From Stomorhina lunata (lineage: Eukaryota; Arthropoda; Insecta; Diptera; Rhiniidae), in NCBI GenBank assembly GCA_933228675.1, contig CAKOFX010000006.1, positions 360,492 to 424,491 of the forward strand: 64,000 nucleotides of DNA. The letters run 5' to 3'. The notes below the pieces were generated by a model. It saw nothing but the letters and a program-made list of their open reading frames with translations, searched no databases and was not told where the DNA came from. The translations under genes were made by a program, and so were the position numbers. How positions within the stretch are numbered: the stretch's first letter is position 1; every line of letters begins with the position of its first letter. This document shows, piece by piece, positions 47,445-60,417 of this stretch.

Positions 47445-48212
47445 TTGAATTTAATCAAAATATTTAGATCAATAACTGAGATATCTCCTAACACTTCTTT
47501 AAGAAAAGCAGCTCGTACGGTGAAATGTTCTACGAATTTTGCACATAGAGTCAAAGCTTATACTGGACTGAAGACATACAAAGTCCAAGAGCGAAAAAAG
47601 TCTGATTTTATAAAAAAATGCACCTGTTGTGTGATGGATGATGAAACATACGTACTGGCAGACTTTCCTCAACTTCCTGGTCAAGATTTTTATGTTGCTG
47701 ATAAACGGGGCAATGTTCGGCAAGAGTTTCGCACAAAAAAACAAACAAAATTCCCTAAGAAGTTTCTCGTGTGGCAAGCTATTTGCAGTTGTGGCAAAAG
47801 AAGTAAAGTGTTTGTGGCATCTGGCACAATAAACACAGAAATTTATATAAAGAAGTGCCTACAAAAACGGTTGTTACCGTTTTTAAGAGAGCACAGAGTG
47901 ACTACATTTTTTTGGCCCGATTTGACATCATGCCATTATGGAAAAAAGGCCTTTGAGTGGTACTCAAAGAATAATGTCATTTTTATACCACGAGAGGCAA
48001 ATCCACCTAACTGTCCAGAACTTCGGCCTGTGGAAAGGTATTGGGCTCTAGTAAAAAAGGAATTGAAGAACACAGGAAAGATTTCCAAGAACTTGTCCGA
48101 TTTTAAGCGCAGGTATAACACATGCTCCAAAAAGGTATCAGAAGCAACTGTAAAATCTTTAATGGGAGGGTTTCCGAAAAAAGTCGATAATTTTGCAAAA
48201 CCCGAGTACTAA
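47445..48212 (+). pseudogene. DD37E transposase, truncated but open reading frame
   Basis: The frame is open for 255 codons. The first 14 or so residues come from non-element DNA, and native sequence starts at PNTSLRKAARTVK. Compared with the other copy it lacks about 100 N-terminal residues, including the helix-turn-helix. It also has a deletion of roughly 50 bp at 47588/47589 that keeps the frame. The catalytic domain is complete: MDDETYV, PDLTSCHYGKK and NPPNCPELRPVERYW, with 37 residues between the second aspartate and the glutamate. The natural C-terminus ...FAKPEY is present. Without its DNA-binding region it should not transpose. Whether the open catalytic part is expressed is unknown. 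Confidence 0.85.
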
Positions 48213-48343
48213 GTAAACATTTTAATGCTAAATGATTTTGTATAATATGTCATTATATTTGTGTATTTTGTAGAGTTTTTACATTAAAAGGTTTGATTTT
48301 TATTTAAGAAAATCCAACTACAAATTTTATTTAGAGCACTCTT
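47487..48343 (+). mobile_element. DD37E element, 5'-truncated copy
   Basis: Similarity to the full element at 35029-36305 begins at about 47487 and ends at 48343 with the terminal repeat TTTAGAGCACTCTT, followed by TA. The 5' terminal repeat and the DNA-binding region are missing. The sequence just beyond the 3' end ('ttggctcaaaaacc') is family A interior, so the element had landed in an A copy. The 66 bases at 47421-47486 match nothing else in the window. Confidence 0.85.
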
Positions 48344-49870
48344 TATTGGCTCAAAAACCAAAAACGAATCCTTATGAAATTCTAAGACGATTGAGCCATG
48401 TCCGTCTGTCTGTTGAAATCACGATAACGCCTAAACGAAAGGAGCTAGCTCACTGAAACTTAGTAAAAATATTCTTTATCTCTGAGAAAATTTTTGTATT
48501 GAAATTGGGCAGAATCGGTTCACATTTGACCATAGCTCCCGTATAACCTCGTCTAGGCTAATCGCTTATTTGTTAATAAATGACAAATTATAGCAGGTAT
48601 GATGATAAATTTGGTATATAGAAGTTTTATATTAGCCCTAGACAGCGTGTAAAATTTCATCAAAATCGGTTCAAATTTAGCCATAGCTCCCGTACAAAAA
48701 ACTTACGAAAACAGCCTAAATTTCACCTAAAATACATTTAAATGCTAATAAATCTAAAAGTATAACAAATATAACCAACAAGAAAGTCTTATATCAATGC
48801 CAGCCAGTGTGCAAATTTTTGTCGCAATCCGTCAACATTTGACTATAGCTCCCATATAAAAAACTTATAGAAACACAAAAATACATAAAGAAAAGGTTGT
48901 TTATGTCCGTCTGTCCGTCAGATAAAAGCACGATAGCGCCTTAACGAAAAGAGCTAGAGGGACAAAATTTTACAAAAGTATTTTGGATGTCTTGAAAAAG
49001 ATGTGTGTTGAAAATGGACAAAATCGGTTCAAATTTAGTTAGAGCTCCCATATAACCCCGCCCCGGGAAACACATTAATGCTGATAAATTGAATACAATT
49101 CTAATAGCTATGACGAATAAATTTAAAATAGGGAAGTTTTATACAATTTTTGATCAGTTTATCAAATTTTATAGGAATCAGTCCATATTTGACTTTAGCT
49201 TTCATATAAAAAACACTCACGGAAACCAAAAACTTTAGCAAAGGCCAGTTAAAAGCTATTAAATTAGAAACTATGATAGGTATAGTCACTAAAGTTTGCA
49301 AGAATAAGCTCTATATATATATCAGCCAGTGTGTAAAATTTTGTTACAATCGGTCAACATTTGGCTATAATTCTTATGTATATAACATCCCCTTTTTTAT
49401 ATCTACAATCAAAAATATTTGGAGGTACATTCATTATATTAAGAATGCACCTATGAAATTATATAGGCATCAATCAATGTTCAGCCCAGACTTTACATAT
49501 GATGAATGCATTAGGAACTCCTAACGAAATATATGGATCTGCCGTATTACTATTAACGTGTTTAACTGCATATTAAGCACAACGAAAAGTATTTAACAAC
49601 TTATTAATGTAAAACTATACCCGGTTATGAGACCGAATTTTGATCAAAGTAAATACTAGGGAAACTACTAAAATATTTTTAAATGTTGAACTATAAAGCT
49701 ACGGCAACCGAATTTAGTCCAAAGGTTTTACAAACAATACCAATTATCTTAGCGATTTTTTCAGTTTTGGTCCAGATTTTAAATTAGCAAACCCATGTTT
49801 CTGAATTTAACACAACTTGATGGTGGGTATATAATATTCGGCACAGCCGAATATAACGCTCTTACTTGTT
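48344..49870 (-). mobile_element. Family A element, minus orientation
   Basis: It starts in the A interior right after the DD37E element ('ttggctcaaaaacc', 'gaatccttatgaaattc'), so the TATACCC end is missing. A GTCY tract is at 48400-48416 and the modules follow. A short TA tract lies at 49311-49322. The 3' end has GATGGTGGGTATA (49819-49831), the hairpin ATTCGGCACAGCCGAAT (49836-49852) and CTCTTACTTGTT. Confidence 0.75.
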
Positions 49871-50855
49871 AAAGTTTCAGTTATATATCCAGAAAGTTGT
49901 TTTACGGAACCACTTGAAAAGAAGAAATATTTCCTTAATGATGTTTGTACTTACCTATTTATAAATAATTTGGCTCACATTCTGCCTCCAGCATTAACTG
50001 CATGTGACCTTTCAACAATAAAGAAAACAAACACTAACAATTTAGCAGCTTTTTATAGCAAACAGAAACAGCAGGACATACTAACAGGAAACAAAAAACG
50101 GAAATAGATTAATGTAAGTCGGTCTGTTCTGTAGGTGTGTAATGATGTCGTTAAGAAAATAACTACAAGAAATAACCAACAAAATCAGGTTCATTATCTA
50201 GTAATAGACAGGACTAAGTCTAAGTGAACAATTGGACTAAAATGGATATTTCGTTATTTGTAGACAACTTTAATGGATTTTGGTGCTATAGTGATTTTTG
50301 ATAAGAAAGAAAAGAACGTTGAAAGCAAAAAGTTTATAATATTTTAAGTATCACTAAGAAGATTACAATGTTGTATACGAGATTAACACAATTTAATGTT
50401 GTAAGTTTTTTTTAAGGTCGAGTATATGTCTTTTTTACTATAGATTCAGTTTCGTTAAAAATTTAATCTAATGTTTGCCTTAAGAGCAAAGATTCTTTGT
50501 TATTTGGATTTTTGTTTTGTTTTCTCATGTTGATTTGGAATTCTATAGAAAATGTTCACTGGAGCAAGACACGAGTGGAGGAGGCAATAAACAACTGGAC
50601 AAATAAAACAGGATAACAATAATGTGACATATCAAGAATATTAATAATGACCAACAACGATAACTAATGGCAGTAATAACAATAATAATATTTAACGAGG
50701 TTTTTTCTAAAAATAGGTTGAAAGACCATAAAACAGGAAATATATAATGTTAACATTTTTTTGTAAAAAATATTGCCTATAAGAGTAAATCCAGGACAAG
50801 TGACAGTGACTCTTCTGTCACCACTTGAAAATATATCAATAACAATTGTTCTTTA
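49871..50855. other. Non-coding interval
   Basis: Apparently low-copy AT-rich sequence with no supported ORF. Confidence 0.45.
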
Positions 50856-51620
50856 ATAAAATTTCAACAGAAAATTTTTCGTTATAAAATTATCTTTAAA
50901 AATTTTTCGTTTTAAAAATTTCTATAGAAAATTATTCGCTATAAAAATTTCTATAGAAAATTTTTTGTTATAAAAATTTCTATAGAAATTTATTTGTTAT
51001 AAAAGTGTCTAAAGAAAATTGTTTGTTGTAAAATTTCCATAGATAATTTTTCATTATAAAAAATTCTTTAGAAAATTTATCGTTATAAGAATTTCTATAG
51101 AAAATTTGTTGTTAAAAAAATTTCTATCGAAAATTTTTAATTATAAAAATTTCTATAAAAAATTTTTATTTTAAAAATTTCTATAGGAAATTTTTTCGCT
51201 ATACAAAATTTTTTGTTATAAAAATTTCCATAAATAATTTTTCATTATAAAAATTTCTATGGACAAATTTTTCATTATGAAAATTTCCACAGAAAAATTT
51301 TTCAATATAAAAATTTATTTAGAAAAATTTTTTCTTTTAAAAATTTCTATAGGAAATTTTTTCGCTATAAAAATTTTTTTGTTATAAAAATTTCCATAAA
51401 TAATTTTTCATTATAAAAATTTCTATGGACAAATTTTTCATTATGAAAATTTCTATAGAAAAATTTTTCATTATAAAAATTTCTTTAGAAAAATTTTTTA
51501 TTAAAAATATTATAGAAAAATTTTTTATTATAAAAGTTTCTATAGAAAAGTTCCTATAAAAAATTTTTCGTTATAAAATATCTAGAGAAAATTTTTTCGA
51601 CAAAATTATTTCAACAGAAA
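50856..51620. repeat. Degenerate array S3, about 29-bp units
   Basis: Diverged units are of the type 'ttataaaaatttctatag' then 'aaaatttttcg'. A segment of about 170 bp recurs: 51170-51300 and 51340-51460 share 'ggaaattttttcgctat', 'tttccataaataatttttc' and 'tctatggacaaatttttc'. It is related to the 28-bp satellite below. Confidence 0.8.
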
Positions 51621-51945
51621 ATGATAAAACTGGAAAATGTTTGAGTGTTTCTGTTCGTATGATAATCTTCGCTTTATGTTGATATTTGTTGGACACAATA
51701 ATAATTCGTATTTATTTAGTCCCTCAATATAAGATATAATGTGTGGTTTTTTTCTCTGTCTAGAATTAGGGATAATCCTCCTCATGAGATGGTCTAACCA
51801 ACCACCATAACGCGTCGAGGAAAGGTTTCCCCACCAAAATTTTTTGATTTTATCAAAAAACTATTCACTACAATAATAAATAATTGTAATGAATTGGGAT
51901 CTTAGTGCAATAAACTACAGCATAACTTTTTAAGAAAGTTTTTCT
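51621..51945. other. Non-repeat island between arrays S3 and S4
   Basis: About 325 bp of apparently low-copy sequence, including a relatively GC-rich stretch (51780-51830, 'aaccaccataacgcgtcg'). No ORF. Confidence 0.5.
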
Positions 51946-52439
51946 TTCTAAACATTTTTATAAAAAATGTCTACAGAAAATTTTAAGCTATAAAATTTTT
52001 TAAAAAGTTTTAACAAAATTTTTTTGTCATTATAAAAATTTTTATTAAAAACCTTTTATTATTAAAATTTCTATAGAAAATCTTTCATTATAAAAATTTC
52101 TGTACAAAATTTTTTGTTACAAAAATTTCTGTATAAAATTTTTTGTTATAAAATTTTGTACATATAATTTTTCTCTCTTTTTCATAGAAAATTTTTTACT
52201 AAGAAAATTTTTCTTTATAAAAATTTCTATAAAAAAATTTTTTATTATAAACATTTCTTTAGAAAATGTTTTATACAAATTTCTTTAGAATTTTTTTTTA
52301 ATAAAATTTTTTTTAAAAAATTTTACATAAAAAAAATTTCTATAGAAAATTTTTAATTATAAAAATTTCTATAAATTTTTTATAGAAAATTTTTCGATGT
52401 AAAATTTCTATAAAAGATTTTTGTTGTAAATTTTCTATA
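51946..52439. repeat. Degenerate leading part of array S4
   Basis: Strongly diverged units ('ataaaaatttctatagaaaa' type) with many length changes grade into the homogeneous array. Confidence 0.7.
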
Positions 52440-55400
52440 GAAAATTTTTCGTTAATAATTTTCTATAGAAAATTTTTCGTTATAAATTTTCTTTAGGAAA
52501 TTTTTTGTTAATAATTTTCTTTAGAAAATTTTTCATTAGAAATTTTCTCTAGAAAATTTTTCATTATAAATTTTCTATAGAAAATTTTTCATTATAAATT
52601 TTCTATAGAAAATTTTTCATTAAAAATTTTCTATAGAAAATTTTTCATTAAAAATTTTCTATAGAAAATTTTTCATTATAAATTTTCTATAGAAAATTTT
52701 TCGTTATAAATTTTCTATAGAAAATTTTTCGTTATAAATTTTCTATAGAAAATTTTTCTTTATAAATTTTCTATAGAAAATTTTTCTTTATAAATTTTCT
52801 CTAGAAAATTTTTCATTATAAATTTTCTATAGAAAATTTTTCATTATAAATTTTCTATAGAAAATTTTTCATTATAAATTTTCTATAGAAAATTTTTCAT
52901 TATAAATTTTCTATAGAAAATTTTTCGTTATAAATTTTCTATAGAAAATTTTTCGTTATAAATTTTCTATAGAAAATTTTTCGTTATAAATTTTCTATAG
53001 AAAATTTTTCGTTATAAATTTTCTATAGAAAATTTTTCGTTATAAATTTTCTATAGAAAATTTTTCGTTATAAATTTTCCATAGAAAATTTTTCGTTATA
53101 AATTTTCTATAGAAAATTTTTCGTTATAAATTTTCTATAAAAAATTTTTCGTTATAAATTTTCTATAGAAAATTTTTCGTTATAAATCTTCTATAGAAAA
53201 TTTTTCGTTATAAATTTTCTATAGAAAATTTTTCGTTATAAATTTTCTATAGAAAATTTTTCGTTATAAATTTTCTATAGAAAATTTTTCGTTATAAATT
53301 TTCTATAGAAAATTTTTCATTATAAATTTTCTATAGAAAATTTTTCATTATAAATTTTCTGTAGAAAATTTTTCGTTATAAATTTTCTATAGAAAATTTT
53401 TCGTTATAAATTTTCTATAGAAAATTTTTCGTTATAAATTTTCTATAGAAAATTTTTCGTTATAAATTTTCTATAGAAAATTTTTCATTATAAATTTTCT
53501 ATAGAAAATTTTTCATTATAAATTTTCTATAGAAAATTTTTCATTAAAAATTTTCTATAGAAAATTTTTCATTATAAATTTTCTATAGAAAATTTTTCAT
53601 TAGAAACTTTCTATAGAAAATTTTTCATTAGAAATTTTGTATAGAAAATTTTTCATTAGAAATTTTCTCTAGAAAATTTTTCATTATAAATTTTCTATAG
53701 AAAATTTTTCATTATAAATTTTCTATAGAAAATTTTTCGTTATAAATTTTCTATAGAAAATTTTTCATTAAAAATTTTCTATAGAAAATTTTTCATTATA
53801 AATTTTCTATAGAAAATTTTTCGTTATAAATTTTCTATAGAAAATTTTTCTTTATAAATTTTCTATAAAAAATTTTTCTTTATAAATTTTCTCTAGAAAA
53901 TTTTTCATTATAAATTTTCTATAGAAAATTTTTCATTATAAATTTTCTATAGAAAATTTTTCATTATAAATTTTCTATAGAAAATTTTTCATTATAAATT
54001 TTTTATAGAAAATTTTTCATTATAAATTTTCTATAGAAAATTTTTCATTATAAATTTTCTATAGAAAATTTTTCATTATAAATTTTCTATAGAAAATTTT
54101 TCATTATAAATTTTTTATAGAAAATTTTTCATTATAAATTTTCTATAGAAAATTTTTCATTAAAAATTTTCTATAGAAAATTTTTCATTATAAATTTTCT
54201 ATAGAAAATTTTTCATTATAAATTTTCTATAGAAAATTTTTCATTATAAATTTTCCATAGAAAATTTTTCATTATAAATTTTCTATAGAAAATTTTTCAT
54301 TATAAATTTTCTATAGAAAAGTTTTCATTATAAATTTTCTAAAGAAAATTTTTCATTATAAATTTTCTAAAGAAAATTTTTCATTATAAATTTTCTGTAG
54401 AAAATTTTTCATTATAAATTTTCTATAGAAAATTTTTCTTTATAAATTTTCTATAGAAAATTTATAAAGAAAATTTTCTATAGAAAATTTGTTGTTATAA
54501 ATTTTCTATAGAAAATTTGTTGTTATAAATTTTCTATAGAAAATTTGTTGTTATAAATTTTCTATAGAAAATTTGTTGTTATAAATTTTCTATAGAAAAT
54601 TTGTTGTTATAAATTTTCTATAGAAAATTTGTTGTTATAAATTTTCTATAGAAAATTTGTTGTTATAAATTTTCTATAGAAAATTTGTTGTTATAAATTT
54701 TCTACAGAAAATTTATAATGAAAAATTTTCTTTAGAAAATTTATAATGAAAAATTTTCTTTAGAAAATTTATAATGAAAACTTTTCTATAGAAAATTTAT
54801 AATGAAAAATTTTCTATAGAAAATTTATAATGAAAAATTTTCTATAGAAAATTTATAATGAAAAATTTTCTATAGAAAATTTATAATGAAAAATTTTCTA
54901 TAGAAAATTTATAATGAAAAATTTTCTATAGAAAATTTATAATGAAAAATTTTCTATAGAAAATTTATAATGAAAAATTTTCTATAGAAAATTTTTAATG
55001 AAAAATTTTCTATAGAAAATTTATAATGAAAAATTTTCTATAAAAAATTTATAATGAAAAATTTTCTATAGAAAATTCATAATGAAAAATTTTCTATAGA
55101 AAATTCATAATGAAAAATTTTCTATAGAAAATTTATAATGAAAAATTTTCTATAGAAAATTTATAATGAAAAATTTTCTATAGAAAATTTATAATGAAAA
55201 ATTTTCTAGAGAAAATTTATAAAGAAAAATTTTTTATAGAAAATTTATAAAGAAAAATTTTCTATAGAAAATTTATAATGAAAAATTTTCTATAGAAAAT
55301 TTTTAATGAAAAATTTTCTATAGAAAATTTATAATGAAAAATTTTCTATAGAAAATTTATAATGAAAAATTTTCTATAGAAAATTTATAATGAAAAATTT

Positions 55401-57968
55401 TCTGGAGAAAATTTATAATGAAAAATTTTCTATAGAAAATTTATAATGAAAAATTTTCTAGAGAAAATTTCTAATGAAAAATTTTCTATAGAAAATTTCT
55501 AATGAAAAATTTTCTATAGAAAATTTCTAATGAAAAATTTTCTATACAAAATTTCTAATGAAAAATTTTCTATAGAAAGTTTCTAATGAAAAATTTTCTA
55601 TAGAAAATTTATAATGAAAAATTTTCTATAGAAAATTTTTAATGAAAAATTTTCTATAGAAAATTTATAATGAAAAATTTTCTATAGAAAATTTCTAATG
55701 AAAAATTTTCTATAGAAAATTTTAATGAAAAATTTTCTATAGAAAATTTCTAATGAAAAATTTTCTATAGAAAATTTCTAATGAAAAATTTTCTATAGAA
55801 AATTCATAATGTAAAATTTTCTATAGAAAATTTATAATGAAAAATTTTCTATAGAAAATTTATAATGAAAAATTTTCTATAGAAAATTTATAATGAAAAA
55901 TTTTCTATAGAAAATTTATAATGAAAAATTTTCTATAGAAAATTTATAATGAAAAATTTTCTATAGAAAATTTATAATGAAAAATTTTCTATAGAAAATT
56001 TATAATGAAAAATTTTCTATAGAAAATTTTTAATGAAAAATTTTCTATAGAAAATTTATTATGAAAAATTTTCTAGAGAAAATTTATAATGAAAAATTTT
56101 CTAGAGAAAATTTATAATGAAAAATTTTCTAGAGAAAATTTATAATGAAAAATTTTCTATAGAAAATTTCTAATGAAAAATTTTCTATAGAAAATTTCTA
56201 ATGAAAAATTTTCTATAGAAAATTTCTAATGAAAAATTTTCTATAGAAAATTTCTAATGAAAAATTTTCTTTAGAAAATTTCTAATGAAAAATTTTTTAT
56301 AGAAAATTTCTAATGAAAAATTTTCTATAGAAAATTTATAATGAAAAATTTTCTATAGAAAATTTCTAATGAAAAATTTTCTATAGAAAATTTCTAATGA
56401 AAAATTTGCTATAGAAAATTTATAACGAAAAATTTTCTATAGAAAATTTATAATGAAAAATTTTCTATAGAAAATTTATAATGAAAAATTTTCTAGAGAA
56501 AATTTATTATGAAAAATTTTCTAGAGAAAATTTATAATGAAAAATTTTCTATAGAAAATTTATAATGAAAAATTTTCTATAGAAAATTTCTAATGAAAAA
56601 TTTTCTATAGAAAATTTCTAATGAAAAATTTTCTATAGAAAATTTATAATGAAAAATTTTCTCAAGAAAATTTATAATGAAAAATTTTCTAAAGAAAATT
56701 TATAATGAAAAATTTTCTAAAGAAAATTTATAATGAAAAATTTTCTATAGAAAATTTATAATGAAAAATTTTCTATAGAAAATTTCTAACAAAAAATTTT
56801 CTATAGAAAATTTCTAACGAAAAATTTTCTATAGAAAATTTATAACGAAAAATTTATAACGAAAAATTTATAGAAAATTTTTCATTAGAAATTTTCTCTA
56901 GAAAATTTTTCATTATAAATTTTCTATAGAAAATTTTTCATTATAAATTTTCTATAGAAAATTTTTCATTATAAATTTTCTATAGAAAATTTTTCATTAA
57001 AAATTTTCTATAGAAAATTTTTCATTATAAATTTTCTATAGAAAATTTTTCATTATAAATTTTCTATAGAAAATTTTTCGTTATAAATTTTCTATAGAAA
57101 ATTTTTCTTTATAAATTTTCTATAAAAAATTTTTCTTTATAAATTTTCTCTAGAAAATTTTTCATTATAAATTTTCTATAGAAAATTTTTCATTATAAAT
57201 TTTCTATAGAAAATTTTTCATTATAAATTTTCTATAGAAAATTTTTCATTATAAATTTTCTATAGAAAATTTTTCATTATAAATTTTTTATAGAAAATTT
57301 TTCATTATAAATTTTCTATAGAAAATTTTTCATTAAAAATTTTCTATAGAAAATTTTTCATTATAAATTTTCTATAGAAAATTTTTCATTATAAATTTTC
57401 TATAGAAAATTTTTCATTATAAATTTTCTATAGAAAATTTTTCATTATAAATTTTCTATAGAAAATTTTTCATTATAAATTTTCTATAGAAAATTTTTCA
57501 TTATAAATTTTCTATAGAAAATTTTTCATTATAAATTTTCTATAGAAAATTTTTCATTATAAATTTTCTATAGAAAATTTTTCATTATAAATTTTCTATA
57601 GAAAATTTTTCATTATAAATTTTCTATAGAAAATTTTTCATTATAAATTTTCTATAGAAAATTTTTCATTATAAATTTTTTATAGAAAATTTTTCATTAT
57701 AAATTTTCTATAGAAAATTTTTCATAATAAATTTTCTATAGAAAATTTTTCATTATAAATTTTCTATAGAAAATTTTTCATTATAAATTTTCTATAGAAA
57801 ATTTTTCATTATAAATTTTCTATAGAAAATTTTTCATTATAAATTTTCTATAGAAAATTTTTCATTATAAATTTTCTATAGAAAATTTTTCATTATAAAT
57901 TTTCTATAGAAAATTTTTCATTATAAATTTTCTATAGAAAATTTTTCATTATAAATTTTCTATAGAAC
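52440..57968. repeat. 28-bp palindromic satellite array S4 (5.5 kb)
   Basis: Nearly 200 units of 28 bp each consist of the perfect palindrome TTTTCTATAGAAAA plus a 14-base linker, most often TTTTTCATTATAAA or TTTTTCGTTATAAA. Linker variants occur in runs: the CGTT type at about 52690-53300, and a TTTGTTGTTATAAA type at 54484-54705. Because the core is symmetric, only the linker gives direction. It is forward at 52440-54705, reversed at about 54705-56865, and forward again to 57968. Outside the core no other sequence is inserted. Confidence 0.97.
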
Positions 57969-59238
57969 ATTTTTGTAAAAAATCTAAGATATAAATAAAT
58001 TTACAAACTTGTCCAAGTAGACACTGTCCTCTTTAATCTTGATTTACTCATCTTTAATTTTGATTTCTTGGTTTTTGCCATGAGTTAATCCCCCAATTGA
58101 AAAGTGTAAAAGTGCCTCTATTATTTAGTTGGTGTTCAAAAACTGTTTGTGTTATTTTCAAGTTTTATTTGTATTTTTTTTTTAGCATTTTCTTTCTCTT
58201 GTTAAGTTCTTTAGAAACGTGAGGCTATTAAATTCAATATCAACTTAAAATGTTAACTCTGCAACAATTTTGACTTTCTCGTCTTTAGAATCATAAAACT
58301 GAATGTTAAGGATATTATATTTTATGGCATATTTTTTCATGATAATGTTTGAGAGTTTTCAACTTCGTTTGAGGTTTAGAATATTTGGCTTTTCAGTTTT
58401 CATTATTATAGCAGTTTTTGTGCAAAAGAAATATTCTTTAGGTTAAAAAATTTATATGAGGTGTAATGTAATACAACTCAATAATACAAAATAATAAAAT
58501 TCACTATATCGACCTCAAAAACGCTTTTGTAGTTATAATATCCTAAGTTACCTTATTATTTATCACTAAGTTAAAATTATATTAGTACCTATATTTAAAG
58601 TTAAGTTAAATAAAACTATAACTACCTTTTATCCTTGATGTATAAAATATAATGTAAAAACTCAAAAATTCTGATTAAAATTACATTGATTTCGGTCTAT
58701 GCTGTACGTAGCGTGAATACTGTCATGACTTAAAAAATCATTCTAGAACCCAGCTCTTTACGAATATATAATAAGACGTTTAGTCTTAACAAAATGTTCT
58801 TAGTAAAATATAAAAATTGATAGCATATTTTTTTGAAAAATGTGGAATTTTTTTATTTTTGATTCCTTAAAAACTAAAAAAAGTCGGACAGAAAAATTAA
58901 TTTTCTATTTTTGAAGTGAAATAACTTAAAACCTATAACAGTTATTATAGTGAAGTAAGCATGTTTCTTCTTTATTTCTAAAAGTTTATTAAAATATCTA
59001 AATTATCAACCAAAAAATGTTTTACTTCTGAGGTGGTCTACTTTGACGCCCAATAATTCACCAGTTAATCCTTAATCAGAAAGCTAGGGTCATCATTAAC
59101 AATTTCCTCATACATTTTAATGCAATCAGAATAACAGTTTAGAAATTACAGATTTATTACCATTTATTTTTTGTTTTAAGCCACTGTGCGTAGTTTAACA
59201 TAAAAAAAGACAAATTTAAAACCTACAATATAACTTAC
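57969..59238. other. Non-coding interval
   Basis: AT-rich sequence with no recognised repeat and no ORF worth reporting. Confidence 0.45.
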
Positions 59239-60417
59239 GCCTGTCTGTTTATCTGTCTGTTGTTGTCACGATAGGGCCTAAACAAAAGGAGCTAGGTTAC
59301 TGAAATTTGGCAAAAATATTTCCCATTTCTTGGAAAATTTTGGTATTGAAATTGGGCGAAATCGGTTTACATTTGATCATAGCTCCCGTATAACCTCGTC
59401 TATGAATATTTGCTAATAAATGACAAATTATAATAGCTATGATAAATTTGGATAGAAGTTTTACATAAGTACTAGACAGCATATAAAATTTCATCCAAAT
59501 CGGTTCACATTTATCCAAAGCTCCCATACAAAAAACTTACGGAAACAGCCTAAATCCCACCAGAATACACTTAAATGCCAATAAATGATAAACTGTAAAA
59601 GCTTCGGCCACTAAATTTAGCACAAGGAATGTCAATGCCAACCACTGAGCAAAATTTTGTTACAATCGGTCAATATTTGACCATAGCTCCCATATAAAAA
59701 ACTTAGGGAAACACAAATATACAAAAACAAAAGGGGGCTTATGTCCGTCCGTCTGTCAGATAAAAGCGCGATAGCGCCCTTACGAACAGAGCTAGAGGAA
59801 CAAAATTTTACAAAAGTGGTTTGGATATCTTGAAAAAGTTGTTTATTAAAAATGGACAAAATCGGTTCACATTTAGTTAGAGCTCCCATATAACCACGAT
59901 CCGGGAAAGATATTAATGCTGATAAATTAAATAAATTAAATTAGCTATTGGTCAGTATATCAAATTTTACAGGAATCGGTCTATATTTGACTATAGCTTT
60001 TATATATAAAACACTCCCGGAAACCAAAAAAAATGTAGCAAAGGCCAGTTAAAAGCTATTAAACTAGAAACTATGACAGCTATAACCACTTAATTTTGCA
60101 AGAATAAGCTTTATATAAATACCAACCAGTGTATAATTATAATTTTGTAACAATCGGTCTACATTTGGCTATAGTTCTTATATAACATACCTTTTTTATA
60201 TCTACAATCAAAAAGACTTGGAGGTACATTCATTATACTAAGATTGCACCTACGGAATTAGATAGTTATCAATCAATATTCAGCCCATACTTTATATACG
60301 GTTGATTTGTTAGGAACTTCTTACAAAATATATGGAATATATTCACAACTATTAACGTGTTTGGACTAACTACACATTAATCACAGCGTAAAGTATTTAA
60401 CAACTTAGTACCTGGTA
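59239..60417 (-). mobile_element. Family A element, part before the family C insertion
   Basis: It begins at the GTCY tract (59242-59262), so the TATACCC end is missing. The modules with 'catttgatcatagctccc' and 'aaaattttgttacaatcgg' follow. It stops at 'tatttaacaactta', where C is inserted, and resumes at 61940. Confidence 0.7.
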
